The notes: generated from the sequence alone by a model not told the origin. A stretch of 64,000 nucleotides of DNA from Oceanospirillaceae bacterium (GCA_013215375.1 JABSRB010000015.1:51071-115070); one strand, 5' to 3'; positions 47,813-56,835 are shown, counted from the first letter of the stretch. Numbers and translations are program-made.

Positions 47813-49432
47813 TTGAGACATTTTTTACTCATCTGCTGCGTGTTTTTTAGTCATTATCTCTACGCCGCACAGCCAACTGTTGTCACCTCTTCTGTACTGA
47901 GTGTCCAGAGTAGTGAGCGTTTGCAGAAGCTCACCCAGAATAAACTTAAACAATCCCTTAAAGTGCTGCAGGCCATTCCCAGTGCTGAGCACAAACAGTT
48001 GTTGCCGCTCTATCAGGCGCTGATTAAAGGGCAGCTGTATTTTATTAAGAGCAGTGGCCAACTGATTAAAGTGGTTAAAACCGGCAACATCAAAAGCTAC
48101 AGCGAAATTTTTAGTGCCAAGGTACTTGAGCCTCAGGCTAAAAAAGCCATTAAAAAAGTGCGAGTTAACAACAAAATTCGGGTGTATTTACGCCAGCTAT
48201 TAGCCAAACAAGCATTGAGTGCAGCAGATCCCAAAGCGCGTTTGCTGGCTCTGCGCGCGGTATTAAAAGACCTCAGTCCACAAAGTGTATTGAGTATCAC
48301 TGAGCTGCGTTTAGCTGAAAAAAATATTGAAGTACAACAGATGATGGATGTCATCATCGATATTGAGCGGGCGCGTAACGCCCCGTTAAAGCTGGATAAA
48401 ATAGCGGCCATTGATCGCTTAGGTGAATCTCTAGAGCCGCAAGTGCGTACTGAATTAGTTCAAATACAAGCTAACAGCAGTGCCCCGAAAGTATTAAAAG
48501 CGTTGGAAAAAGCATTACTCAGTATAGATGAGAGCCGTCAGTTCTTCGGTTATTTAGACCAGTTATTTTTTGGTTTAAGCTTGGGCTCGGTACTACTGTT
48601 AGCCGCGATTGGCCTGGCAATCACCTTTGGCATGATGGGCGTCATCAACATGGCTCACGGCGAGATGATTATGCTCGGTGCCTATACCACTTATGTGGTG
48701 CAACTGTTGATGCCTAATTTTATTGAATATTCATTGTGGGTGGCTGTGCCGCTGGCGTTTGTGGTGGCAGGCTCTGTCGGTATCTTAATAGAGCGCTGTG
48801 TGATTCGCTTTTTACACGGCAGACCGCTGGAGACATTACTGGCAACTTTTGGTATCAGTTTGATTTTACAGCAGTTAGTGCGCAGTATTTTCTCGCCGCT
48901 AAATCGTCAAGTAGAATCCCCGCAATGGATGAGCGGCTCTTGGGAAATTAACCCAATCTTTTCGCTGACTTTAAATAGACTTTACATTCTTGCCTTTGCG
49001 CTGCTGGTCTTTTTTGCACTGTTGTTTATCCTCAAAAAGACCTCACTGGGACTCAATGTTCGCGCGGTCTCGCAAAACCGTGCCATGGCCAAAGCACTGG
49101 GAATTCGCACCGATAGAGTAGATGCCATGACTTTTGGCTTAGGCTCCGGTATTGCGGGAATAGCAGGGGTAGCGCTGAGTCAGTTAACCAATGTTGGGCC
49201 CAACTTAGGTCAAGCTTATATTATCGACTCCTTTATGGTGGTGGTGTTTGGTGGTGTGGGTAATTTATTTGGCACCTTAGTGGCTGCTTTCTCACTAGGC
49301 ATCGCCAACAAAATATTAGAGCCTATGACCGGTGCAGTGCTCGCTAGTATTTTTGTATTAGTCTTTATTATCTTGTTTATTCAAAAACGCCCTAAGGGCT
49401 TGTTTCCACAAAAGGGGAGAGCGGCTGAATGA
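47813..49432 (+). CDS. urtB: Urea ABC transporter permease UrtB
   Basis: A 539-residue branched-chain-amino-acid-type permease. It starts at a TTG with CAGGAG upstream. A signal peptide and a helical periplasmic region of about 220 residues come first, as in many UrtB proteins, then a membrane domain with GLSLGSVLLLAAIGLAITFG and MGVINMAHGEMIMLGAY. The C-terminus, RPKGLFPQKGRAAE, is repeated in the 134-bp tandem duplication that follows. Its TGA overlaps the ATG of the small chimeric ORF by 4 bp. Confidence 0.93.
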   Translation: MRHFLLICCVFFSHYLYAAQPTVVTSSVLSVQSSERLQKLTQNKLKQSLKVLQAIPSAEHKQLLPLYQALIKGQLYFIKSSGQLIKVVKTGNIKSYSEIFSAKVLEPQAKKAIKKVRVNNKIRVYLRQLLAKQALSAADPKARLLALRAVLKDLSPQSVLSITELRLAEKNIEVQQMMDVIIDIERARNAPLKLDKIAAIDRLGESLEPQVRTELVQIQANSSAPKVLKALEKALLSIDESRQFFGYLDQLFFGLSLGSVLLLAAIGLAITFGMMGVINMAHGEMIMLGAYTTYVVQLLMPNFIEYSLWVAVPLAFVVAGSVGILIERCVIRFLHGRPLETLLATFGISLILQQLVRSIFSPLNRQVESPQWMSGSWEINPIFSLTLNRLYILAFALLVFFALLFILKKTSLGLNVRAVSQNRAMAKALGIRTDRVDAMTFGLGSGIAGIAGVALSQLTNVGPNLGQAYIIDSFMVVVFGGVGNLFGTLVAAFSLGIANKILEPMTGAVLASIFVLVFIILFIQKRPKGLFPQKGRAAE

Positions 49433-49619
49433 TAGCGCTTAGCAATTTTTTACAGGCCAGATCTTCCGTTAGTTCGGCCTCTAATTTAGTGTTGGTATTT
49501 ATTACTTTGTTTATCCAAAAACGCCCTAAGGGCTTGCTTCCACAGAAGGGGAGGGCGGCTGAATGATATCGTTTAGCAATTTTTTACAGGCCAGATCTTC
49601 CGTTAGTTCGGCCTCTAAT
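49352..49619 (+). repeat. Imperfect tandem duplication of the urtB/urtC junction (134-bp period)
   Basis: Copy 1 (49352-49485) holds the true end of urtB and a copy of the start of urtC; copy 2 (49486-49619) holds a copy of the end of urtB and the true start of urtC. By my count about 10 differences in 131 aligned bases separate the copies, most of them at third codon positions in the urtB part. Confidence 0.9.
49429..49566 (+). CDS. Chimeric mini-ORF: UrtC N-terminus fused to UrtB C-terminus
   Basis: A 45-codon frame created by the duplication. It starts MIALSNFLQARSSVSSASN, the copy of the UrtC start, and ends LFIQKRPKGLLPQKGRAAE, the copy of the UrtB end. Its ATG overlaps the urtB stop and its TGA overlaps the true urtC ATG, so the translational coupling seen between urtB and urtC is kept through it. 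It could be translated merely to pass ribosomes on to urtC. No evidence that the peptide itself functions. Confidence 0.55.
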   Translation: MIALSNFLQARSSVSSASNLVLVFITLFIQKRPKGLLPQKGRAAE

Positions 49620-50714
49620 GGCGCAGTATTGCCTTTTGTGATACTGCTGTTTATCGCGACGTTGAGCTGTGCGTTAGGCAATTTATTGTTTGATGCCGAC
49701 TCGCTGTTTTATGTCAGCACCTACACTATTACCTTACTCGGCAAGTACTTGTGTTACGCATTGCTCGCCTTAGCGGTAGACATTATCTGGGGTTACTGCG
49801 GCATATTAAGTTTGGGCCACGGTGCCTTTTTTGCCTTGGGCGGTTACGCCATGGGCATGTACTTGATGCGCCAAATTGGCGATCGTGGTGTTTACGGTAA
49901 TCCAGAACTGCCCGATTTCATGGTGTTTCTCGATTGGCAGCAATTGCCTTGGTACTGGCAGGGTTTTGATCAATTTTGGTTTGCGATGGTGATGGTCGCC
50001 TTGGTTCCCGGTCTATTAGCTTTTGTCTTTGGCTGGTTGGCATTTCGCTCCCGTGTCACTGGAGTGTACTTATCGATCATCACTCAAGCGCTCACTTATG
50101 CACTGTTACTGGCATTTTTTCGCAACGAGATGGGCTTTGGCGGCAACAACGGCCTCACCGATTTCAAAGATATCTTGGGCTATAGCTTGCAGGCCGATAG
50201 CACTCGGGTAGCGCTGCTAATCACCACGGCAATAGCAGTGGCGCTAGTATTAGTAGTCAGTCAGCTGATACTAAAATCACGCATGGGTAAGGTGATTATC
50301 GCGATTCGTGATACGGAGGCGCGCGCCAGATTTTTAGGCTATCGCACCGACAGATACAAAGTTTGGCTGTTTGTTTATTCCGCCGTTATTGCCGGCATCG
50401 CCGGGGCTTTGTATGTGCCACAAGTGGGCATCATCAACCCGGGCGAGTTTGCACCATTAAACTCTATTGAAATAGTCGTCTGGGTGGCGATTGGTGGGCG
50501 TGGCACGTTAGTCGGCGCTATTGTTGGCGCATTATTGGTCAACTACGCCAAGACTCGCTTCACCGCAATCATGCCTGAAGTGTGGCTGTTTGCCTTAGGT
50601 GGTTTGTTTGTATTGGTCACGCTGTTTTTACCTAAGGGGCTGGCTGGGCTTGCTTCAGATCTAAAACATAAATTTATTGCTCGTAATACAAAAAACCAGC
50701 AGGTGCAGAACTAA
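49563..50714 (+). CDS. urtC: Urea ABC transporter permease UrtC
   Basis: A 383-residue LivM-type permease with about nine spans. ALAVDIIWGYCGILSLGHGAF (near residue 75), GNNGLTDFKDILGY and RAVSQN-like IRDTEARARFLGYRTD segments identify UrtC. It forms the urea channel with UrtB. The stop overlaps the urtD ATG (TAATG). The 19-residue N-terminal segment upstream of GAVLPFVILL is the part duplicated in the preceding mini-ORF. Confidence 0.94.
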   Translation: MISFSNFLQARSSVSSASNGAVLPFVILLFIATLSCALGNLLFDADSLFYVSTYTITLLGKYLCYALLALAVDIIWGYCGILSLGHGAFFALGGYAMGMYLMRQIGDRGVYGNPELPDFMVFLDWQQLPWYWQGFDQFWFAMVMVALVPGLLAFVFGWLAFRSRVTGVYLSIITQALTYALLLAFFRNEMGFGGNNGLTDFKDILGYSLQADSTRVALLITTAIAVALVLVVSQLILKSRMGKVIIAIRDTEARARFLGYRTDRYKVWLFVYSAVIAGIAGALYVPQVGIINPGEFAPLNSIEIVVWVAIGGRGTLVGAIVGALLVNYAKTRFTAIMPEVWLFALGGLFVLVTLFLPKGLAGLASDLKHKFIARNTKNQQVQN

Positions 50715-51544
50715 TGAATTTTACCCAGGGGCTGGAAGAGCTTAAAACCCGCGATCAAGTGTGGTCCTTTATGCAAGAGGATGTACCGGTTGATATTTCC
50801 CACCAAGTGATTCTGTATGTCGAGGGGCTGAATCTTAGTTTTGATGGCTTTAAGGCACTTAATGATCTTAATCTGTACGTTAACGATGGTGAATTACGCT
50901 GCTTGATCGGTGCTAATGGTGCCGGTAAAACCACCTTAATGGATGTGATTACCGGTAAGACAGCTTGTGATTCGGGCTCGGTGTTTTTTGGTCAAACACA
51001 TAATTTACTGAATCGCGATGAAGCTGAAATTGCCCAGTTGGGCATAGGCCGTAAGTTTCAAAAACCGACCGTATTTGAAGCACTCAGTGTATTTGATAAT
51101 CTCGAACTATCGTTAAAGAGCAACAAGGGCGTGATCGCAACATTGCTCGCTAGGCTTAGTACTGAACAGAGTGATCGCATTCTACAAGTGTTGGATACTA
51201 TTGGGCTACAAGCACAGGGAACAATGCTGGCAGGCTCCCTCTCACACGGACAAAAACAGTGGTTAGAAATTGGCATGTTATTAGTATCTGAACCGCGTTT
51301 ATTGCTGATAGACGAGCCGGTCGCTGGTATGACTGCCGAAGAGGGCGAACGGACTGCCGAGTTGTTAATTTCCCTGGCTGGAGAGCGCACTGTCATAGTC
51401 GTAGAGCACGATATGGAATTTGTACGCAGTATCGCGCGCACCGTTACCGTACTTCATCAGGGCTCGGTTTTGGCCGAGGGCAGTATGGACCAAATTCAAA
51501 ACAATCAGGCGGTGATCGACGTTTACTTAGGAGAAAGCCAGTGA
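50714..51544 (+). CDS. urtD: Urea ABC transporter ATPase UrtD
   Basis: A 276-residue LivG-type ATPase with Walker A GANGAGKTT near residue 76, the LSHGQKQWLEIG signature characteristic of UrtD, and Walker B LLLIDEPVAGM followed by VVEHDMEF. A 30-residue N-terminal extension precedes the ATPase core, usual for UrtD. Its stop overlaps a GTG that begins a second chimeric mini-ORF, created by a duplication at the urtD/urtE junction. Confidence 0.94.
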   Translation: MNFTQGLEELKTRDQVWSFMQEDVPVDISHQVILYVEGLNLSFDGFKALNDLNLYVNDGELRCLIGANGAGKTTLMDVITGKTACDSGSVFFGQTHNLLNRDEAEIAQLGIGRKFQKPTVFEALSVFDNLELSLKSNKGVIATLLARLSTEQSDRILQVLDTIGLQAQGTMLAGSLSHGQKQWLEIGMLLVSEPRLLLIDEPVAGMTAEEGERTAELLISLAGERTVIVVEHDMEFVRSIARTVTVLHQGSVLAEGSMDQIQNNQAVIDVYLGESQ

Positions 51545-51678
51545 TTACTATCAATAAAATTAACCAGCTATACAGCAGCTCACAAATTCAAAACAATCAG
51601 GCGGTGATTGATGACTTTTTAGGAGAGAAAGCCAATGATTGCTATCAATAAAATTAACCAATTATATGGTAGCTCGCA
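51491..51678 (+). repeat. Imperfect tandem duplication of the urtD/urtE junction (92-94-bp period)
   Basis: Copy 1 from 51491 contains the true urtD end plus a copy of the urtE start (GTGATTACTATCAATAAAAT); copy 2 from 51583 contains a copy of the urtD end plus the true urtE start. The copies differ at scattered positions and by a 2-bp indel. It is the same kind of event as at urtB/urtC but with unrelated sequence. Confidence 0.88.
51541..51651 (+). CDS. Chimeric mini-ORF: UrtE N-terminus fused to UrtD C-terminus
   Basis: A 36-codon frame from the GTG at 51541, starting with the UrtE-like ITINKINQLYSSSQ and continuing into the UrtD-like IQNNQAVIDDFLGE. The GTG overlaps the urtD stop (GTGA), and the frame ends 14 bp inside the true urtE gene. 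It may act as a coupling device rather than a peptide gene. Confidence 0.45.
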   Translation: MITINKINQLYSSSQIQNNQAVIDDFLGEKANDCYQ

Positions 51679-52327
51679 AATCCTCTGGGACCTAGATTTA
51701 CAGATAGAGCAGGGGAGTTGCACTTGTATCATGGGCCGCAACGGCGTTGGTAAAACCACCTTACTAAAATGCTTGATGGGATTGTTGCCGATTAGTAGCG
51801 GCGAAATTTTATTGGAGGGTGTGCCCATGCATAATAAACTGGCAGAAGATCGCGCTCCTGCTGGTATTGGTTATGTGCCTCAAGGGCGGGATATCTTTCC
51901 GCTACTAACAGTTGAGGAAAATTTGCGTATTGCACTGCCGGTACGTCGCGATAAAGCCAAGCAAGTACCCGACAAAATATTTGAGCTGTTCCCGGTATTG
52001 CACGATATGTTGGCAAGACGCGGTGGTGATCTCTCCGGTGGACAACAGCAGCAATTGGCGATTGCTAGAGCATTAGTGATCGATCCTAAAGTACTGATAT
52101 TAGATGAGCCTAACGAAGGTATTCAGCCCAACATTGTGCAGCAAATCGGCGATGTTATTCTCAAGCTTAATGCCGAGGGATTAACGGTTATTTTAGTGGA
52201 GCAAAAATTGGGCTTCGCGAGAAGAGTGGGTAAAGAGTTTAGGTTGATGGAGCGAGGGCGCATTGTCGCCAGCGACAAAATGGAAAACTTAAGTGATGAG
52301 CTGATCCGCCAGTACATGTCGGTTTAG
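51635..52327 (+). CDS. urtE: Urea ABC transporter ATPase UrtE
   Basis: A 230-residue LivF-type ATPase. Walker A is GRNGVGKTT near residue 35, the signature is LSGGQQQQLAIA, Walker B is VLILDEPNEGIQPN, and VEQKLGFARR follows in place of the usual switch-His region, as in UrtE proteins. The ATG at 51635 has GGAGAG upstream. Last gene of the urt operon; no urease genes follow within the window. Confidence 0.94.
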   Translation: MIAINKINQLYGSSQILWDLDLQIEQGSCTCIMGRNGVGKTTLLKCLMGLLPISSGEILLEGVPMHNKLAEDRAPAGIGYVPQGRDIFPLLTVEENLRIALPVRRDKAKQVPDKIFELFPVLHDMLARRGGDLSGGQQQQLAIARALVIDPKVLILDEPNEGIQPNIVQQIGDVILKLNAEGLTVILVEQKLGFARRVGKEFRLMERGRIVASDKMENLSDELIRQYMSV

Positions 52328-52363
52328 TAGAAGGCAAAAAGAGACACAAAATTAAGGAAAAAC

Positions 52364-52391
52364 ACCGACTAAATAGCGTGCTTTAGTCGGT
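52364..52391 (+). terminator. Hairpin after urtE
   Basis: 10-bp perfect stem ACCGACTAAA/TTTAGTCGGT with an 8-nt loop, 37 bp after the urtE stop. T-run is poor, so termination is likely but not assured. It also faces the end of the minus-strand gene at 52471. Confidence 0.6.
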
Positions 52392-52470
52392 CTATATACT
52401 GTATTAGGGTGCGGCCTATGCTGGTAAAGCGCGCTCAAATCAAACTGATTTTAGGTTTGAAGGTGGTTGT

Positions 52471-52890
52471 TCATTCTCTTGGCAAAGAGTCTTGTTCCAT
52501 CGGTGCCAATTGCGCATCTAGCCATTGTTGCGCTGCTACTTGTTGCTGAAAAAATTGCGCGGTGATACCTAGATACTGGTAAAAATTAGTTAAATTGTCT
52601 TTGACAAATTGTATAGGTTCTTCATCGGTAAAAATTAAAGCGATAGCTTTAAGGCCTAAGTCTTGGCGGATCTTTGCATGTTCTTTCAATTTTTCCCCAC
52701 CTTCAGGAGTGGTGAGACAGTTTTTATGCATGAAGACTAGCATTCCCCAGTGTGGGTTTATGGTTTTTAATTCAGCCAATACATCCTCTTGGTAATCTTC
52801 TATTGCCTCATTATTGAAAGGGCCGTGAGCATGAACTTCGATAATATTTCCCCAACGAGATACAATAAATTTTCCATGTAAATCAAACAT
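52471..52890 (-). CDS. Conserved hypothetical protein, possibly STAS/SpoIIAA-like fold
   Basis: About 139 residues, soluble, acidic C-terminus. The alternation of strands and helices (GKFIVSRWGNIIEVHAHGPF, ELKTINPHWGMLVFMHKN, GLKAIALIFTD) resembles SpoIIAA-like/STAS single-domain proteins, but no motif proves it. I chose the second of two tandem ATG codons because GGAGG lies six bases before it; the first (52893) would leave only three. Stand-alone gene convergent with urtE. Function unknown. Confidence 0.6.
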   Translation of the reverse strand: MFDLHGKFIVSRWGNIIEVHAHGPFNNEAIEDYQEDVLAELKTINPHWGMLVFMHKNCLTTPEGGEKLKEHAKIRQDLGLKAIALIFTDEEPIQFVKDNLTNFYQYLGITAQFFQQQVAAQQWLDAQLAPMEQDSLPRE

Positions 52891-53133
52891 CATTAACCTC
52901 CAGCTTCACTATGTACTATTTTATAGCAATAACTAAGCGTAAAGAAAATAGCTGTGCGACCTAAAATAAGCTTAGCTACAAATAAGTAACGCAGTAAGAT
53001 GTAAATAAAACAGAAAAAATCAAAGATTCAGTTTCAAATAGTGGTATTAAGAAATGGGCAGAGTCGCGTACGGCTGGTAGTGGTTATTTGTTCCAGGAAT
53101 ACATTGTCACCAGCGAGAATTACCCCAGAGCTA

Positions 53134-53898
53134 TCAGCGATATTTATTAAGTATTTCTGTGATGCTGCCATCCTTGTGCATCGCTTTAATCATGTTATTG
53201 ATAAGATCAATGATGACGGGGGAGGTACGACTAGAAAATAAAATATAATGGGGTGCCGATTCTATATTTGCATGTTTATCGATTAGCATCAGTTGTTCTT
53301 TTAACATTGAGTTTTTAATTTGCCAAGCAAGCCCCATATCGTGGTAATACACTAAATCTACTCGCCCATTGGCCAGTTTTCCTAAACTTTGTAGCATGGT
53401 ATTAGTACTCTCAAGCTTAACGCCCGCGATGTTGCTCATGGTTTGTACTGAGCGGCTTCCTCTCAGAACCCCCACCGTCATATTCATTAACGAAGTTTCA
53501 TCCGTATAAATAAAAGGATATTGGATGCGTTTGGCAAAGGTCCCAGACAATGGGTAAAGTGGGGTAGAAAACTGTACGCCTGCAGCAATACGACTTTTTG
53601 TTTTAGCGCCCCCTATAAACAGATCAATTTTTTGCGTCTTTTGCAGCGAGTGAAGTATTCTTTTGATTGGCACTCGCTCATTAGTTGGATTGATAATGGA
53701 GATGTTATGGGACTTGAGCCGAATATTTAATTGAGCCATTATCTCAATACAAATTCCAGCCGCTTTATCATTAGCTTGCATATACCTGGGAGCTGCATCA
53801 TTTTGAAAATAGGTGTTTAAGTCTATTTTTGTGGCGAGGGTTTGCGCAGTGAAACCTAAAGTGATGATCAGTGTGAGAGTCGTGAGTAATGGTTTCAT
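53134..53898 (-). CDS. Periplasmic solute-binding protein family 3 (amino-acid-binding-like)
   Basis: About 254 residues with a signal peptide (KPLLTTLTLIITLGFTAQTLA) from the ATG at 53898, which has GGAAAAG upstream; an earlier ATG at 53919 adds seven residues. The mature part has the two-lobe family 3 pattern, with GICIEIMAQLN, a GVLRGSRSVQTM turn and GRVDLVYYHDMG near the hinge. No permease or ATPase gene is adjacent, so it may serve as a stand-alone sensor or binding protein. Ligand unknown. Confidence 0.75.
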   Translation of the reverse strand: MKPLLTTLTLIITLGFTAQTLATKIDLNTYFQNDAAPRYMQANDKAAGICIEIMAQLNIRLKSHNISIINPTNERVPIKRILHSLQKTQKIDLFIGGAKTKSRIAAGVQFSTPLYPLSGTFAKRIQYPFIYTDETSLMNMTVGVLRGSRSVQTMSNIAGVKLESTNTMLQSLGKLANGRVDLVYYHDMGLAWQIKNSMLKEQLMLIDKHANIESAPHYILFSSRTSPVIIDLINNMIKAMHKDGSITEILNKYR

Positions 53899-53919
53899 GA
53901 TGGCTTTTCCAATATTCAT

Positions 53920-54445
53920 ATTACAGAGCCTAGAGGCTGAAAAATATTCAAATTTTTCTGAGGTTTAAAATAGGCTTTATAGCTATCACTATATGTACGG
54001 GTTATTAGTGTCAGCTTAATCCAACACTTTTTACAATAAAGTCTTAGGGCTTTTTGAATAGGAGGAGTTTTGGAAGCGACGGGTATTGAGAAATTTAAGA
54101 AGTTAATAAAACTACGCTTTGCATCCTGGGAAACAGCGAATAAGTCCCAAATGATCCCTGTGGATATCTAAGCGGTTAAATCCGCGGAAGAACGCGAAGT
54201 GAATGGCCAGTCCTTTATAAGCGTTCTGACAAAGGAGTTGACCGCTTAGCTAGCCACCCTACGGGGCGAACAGGATAGTTCGTGCTCTTTGTTAATGTTT
54301 TTCGTCGGGCAACCAGCCTGCCTGTAATCATTGCCTCAATCACAAACAATCCAGTTCGCCAGGGGCGCTTGGGGCTTGTTCGCTGCTTCCCTTACTGTAC
54401 AATTGCGTTTAATGCACCCCAATTTTATATAAGTTAAGGCAAACC
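53920..54445. other. Intergenic region with one weak small ORF
   Basis: A 526-bp gap. The only coding candidate is a 33-codon frame at 54070-54171 from a TTG with AGGAGG upstream (EATGIEKFKKLIKLRFASWE at its start), which I cannot assign and regard as doubtful. The rest shows no repeat or RNA I recognise; the promoter of the DUF1456 gene should be near 54400. Confidence 0.35.
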
Positions 54446-54952
54446 ATGACCAATAATGACGTAATGCGCCGTATGCGCTACACCTTCGAGCTAAGCGATT
54501 CTAAAATGATCGATATTTTTGCACAGGCAGCTGTTGAGGTTAACCGCGAGCAAATAAGTCAGTGGTTAAAAAAAGACGACGACAGTGATTTTGTGCGCTG
54601 TAAAGATATCGATCTAGCTGCTTTTTTAAACGGTTTTATCTGTCTCAAGCGCGGTAAAAAAGAAGGGGTAGAGATTGAAAATGAAATGCGCCTTAACAAT
54701 AATGCGATCTTGAAAAAAATTAAAATTGCCTTAAGCCTACAGGGTGATGACGTAGAAAACTTACTTAAATTAGCGGGTTTTCCATTGAGCAAACATGAAA
54801 TCACGGCTTTTTTCCGCAAGGCGGGTCATAAGAATTACCGCGATTGTAAAGACCAAGTATTACGTTATTTCCTGCAGGGCGTACAAATGCAAACACGCCC
54901 TAAAGAGCCGGTATTTAACTGGGATGATGTAGAACCAGCGGCGAAATCTTAA
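54446..54952 (+). CDS. DUF1456 family protein (YehS-like)
   Basis: A 168-residue protein made of two copies of a roughly 65-residue DUF1456 unit: MRRMRYTFELSDSKMIDIF with QISQWLKKDDD, and ILKKIKIALSLQGDDVENLL with EITAFFRKAGHKNYRDCKDQ. Length and pattern equal E. coli YehS, whose function is unknown. Single gene followed by a clear bidirectional terminator. Confidence 0.88.
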   Translation: MTNNDVMRRMRYTFELSDSKMIDIFAQAAVEVNREQISQWLKKDDDSDFVRCKDIDLAAFLNGFICLKRGKKEGVEIENEMRLNNNAILKKIKIALSLQGDDVENLLKLAGFPLSKHEITAFFRKAGHKNYRDCKDQVLRYFLQGVQMQTRPKEPVFNWDDVEPAAKS

Positions 54953-54980
54953 GTTTGATAACCTGCTAGACTAACGCTAA

Positions 54981-55018
54981 AAAGGGATAGTGGGAATACT
55001 CTACTATCCTTTTTTTTA
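54981..55018. terminator. Bidirectional terminator
   Basis: Stem GGATAGT (54985-54991) with ACTATCC (55003-55009), flanked by A-rich sequence on the left and eight or more T on the right. It can end both the DUF1456 gene and the minus-strand sugar operon. Confidence 0.8.
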
Positions 55019-55113
55019 GGAAAATCCTACCGCCAAGCCAAATATCGCTATCATGGCCGTAAATACTTTCACTATAAATGGCATATGATTAGAAATGTCA
55101 GCGTGTATACAAG

Positions 55114-55848
55114 CTAACTGCTTTTCTCGTCCCCCATAATCCGTTCTAAATCCAACTCGATAATATGTGTCATTGCGCTTTGCGCTCGCGTCGTATCTCG
55201 CTCTTCAATGGCGGCCACTACTGCCAAGTGCGCTTTGGCATTTCTGAGGACTTTATCGTCGTTATCTTTGAGCGAGCCTATGGTTAAGATGCCGGTGATG
55301 GCAGCTTCCAGCATTGAGCCTACTGAGTGCATGATGGGGTTCTTGGAGGTTTTGAGTACATATAAATGGAATTTCACATCTATCGCCACCCGCTGCTCGC
55401 GGGTGACTTGATCTTCAACCATCTGTGCGCAGAGTTGATATAACTGGGTGATATCTTCTGCACTGGCGTTTTTGGCGGCAAGTTGGGTTGCATAGGGCTC
55501 AAACGAGAGACGTACTTCGCTTAAGCTTCGTAGAAACGGCTCATCGACACCTGCTTCAAAATGCCAGGCGAGCACGTCGTAATCAAGTAAATTCCAGTTC
55601 TCGAACTCACAGACTTTAGTGCCCACCTTGGAGCGCGCCACAATCAACCCTTTAGCGCCTAAGGTTTTCATCGCCTCGCGTATCACCGTGCGCGATACGC
55701 TGTATTTATCCATTAATTCCACATCGCCGGGTAACACCGCGGCAATAGGATAGTCGCCATTAATGATAGAGAGGCCTATCTCGTGCACCACGTAAGCGTG
55801 GCTGTTACGCATGATTCTGCTCGAGATAATTGCTTCCATTGAACCCAT
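55114..55848 (-). CDS. GntR/FadR-family regulator (FCD domain)
   Basis: A 244-residue regulator. The winged helix-turn-helix (residues 15-80) includes AVLPGDVELMDKYSVSRTVI and REAMKTLGAKGLIV. The C-terminal FCD ligand domain has the expected Asp/His-bearing helices (SEVRLSFEPYATQLAA, IDVKFHLYVLKTSKN, NAKAHLAVVAAIEERD) that usually bind a sugar acid with a metal. It is the last gene of the ytfQ-like operon, 21 bp after the permease, so it probably represses the operon in response to the imported sugar or a derivative. Confidence 0.88.
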   Translation of the reverse strand: MGSMEAIISSRIMRNSHAYVVHEIGLSIINGDYPIAAVLPGDVELMDKYSVSRTVIREAMKTLGAKGLIVARSKVGTKVCEFENWNLLDYDVLAWHFEAGVDEPFLRSLSEVRLSFEPYATQLAAKNASAEDITQLYQLCAQMVEDQVTREQRVAIDVKFHLYVLKTSKNPIMHSVGSMLEAAITGILTIGSLKDNDDKVLRNAKAHLAVVAAIEERDTTRAQSAMTHIIELDLERIMGDEKSS

Positions 55849-55869
55849 AGAGTGATGTGCCTTAATAAT

Positions 55870-56835
55870 TTATTTTTTGGGGGCAGACGCTGCCAGTAAG
55901 AAGCCTTTTTGCATGATAATAAATACAAAAAGTAAGATGCCAATAACAATTTTTGTCCACCAACTAGAGAGTGTCCCATCAAATATAATATAGGTTTGAA
56001 TGAGTCCCATAATTAATACACCGATTAACGTGCCGGCAATAAAGCCACTGCCGCCGGTTAATAGCGCGCCACCAATGACGACTGCAGCGATAGCATCTAA
56101 TTCTACACCAACCGCTGCGAGTGAGTAACCCGCTGAAGTGTAGAGAGAAAAGGTGATGCCGGCTAATCCCGCTAAAAATCCCGAGATAGCATAAATGCCA
56201 ATCGTGGTGCTTGCCAGTGGTACGCCCATCAGTTTAGAGGTTTGAATACCGCCACCTAGGGCAAACACATTAGCACCGAACTTGGTGCGATGCGCCAGCA
56301 GTATACCAACTATAAAGACGATAAGCATCAGCGCACCAATGGTGGTAATGCGTCCGCCCCCGGGCAGGCGATAAAAGCTTTCTTGGATGAAAGTATAGAA
56401 CTCGTGTTTGACCGGAATAGATTCGGTACTGATCACCAGCGCCATACCGCGGGCTAAAAACATCCCCGCTAAAGTGACCACAAAAGGTGGCATTTGCAGG
56501 TAGTGGATAATGCCTCCCATCATCGCGCCAAAAGAGGCGCTAATAGTCAGTGCCAAGCCAAAAACTAGCAGCGGGTGCAGGCTGGTATTAGCCAGCATTG
56601 CAGCGATAAACACTCCGGTAAAAGCAATCACTGAGCCTATTGATAAATCTATTCCGCCAGAGATGATGACAAAGGTCATGCCCACGGCGGCAATGCCTAA
56701 AAAGGCGTTATCTGTGAATAAGTTACCTACTACCCGAGTTGATAATATGTTGGGGTATTGCAGGTAACACAAAGCGTAGGCGATCACAAAAATAAGCGCA
56801 GTGGCGATAAGGGGTAAATACCTAGATTGCATCAT
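55870..56835 (-). CDS. yjfF: Sugar ABC transporter permease, YjfF-like
   Basis: A 321-residue RbsC-family permease. It has about nine spans, GMTFVIISGGIDLSIGSVIAF near residue 55 and GGIQTSKLMGVPLA in a cytoplasmic loop. The order binding protein, double ATPase, two permeases equals E. coli ytfQRT-yjfF, a galactofuranose importer. The ATG overlaps the preceding permease stop by 4 bp. The substrate is inferred as a furanose sugar by this synteny. Confidence 0.82.
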   Translation of the reverse strand: MMQSRYLPLIATALIFVIAYALCYLQYPNILSTRVVGNLFTDNAFLGIAAVGMTFVIISGGIDLSIGSVIAFTGVFIAAMLANTSLHPLLVFGLALTISASFGAMMGGIIHYLQMPPFVVTLAGMFLARGMALVISTESIPVKHEFYTFIQESFYRLPGGGRITTIGALMLIVFIVGILLAHRTKFGANVFALGGGIQTSKLMGVPLASTTIGIYAISGFLAGLAGITFSLYTSAGYSLAAVGVELDAIAAVVIGGALLTGGSGFIAGTLIGVLIMGLIQTYIIFDGTLSSWWTKIVIGILLFVFIIMQKGFLLAASAPKK

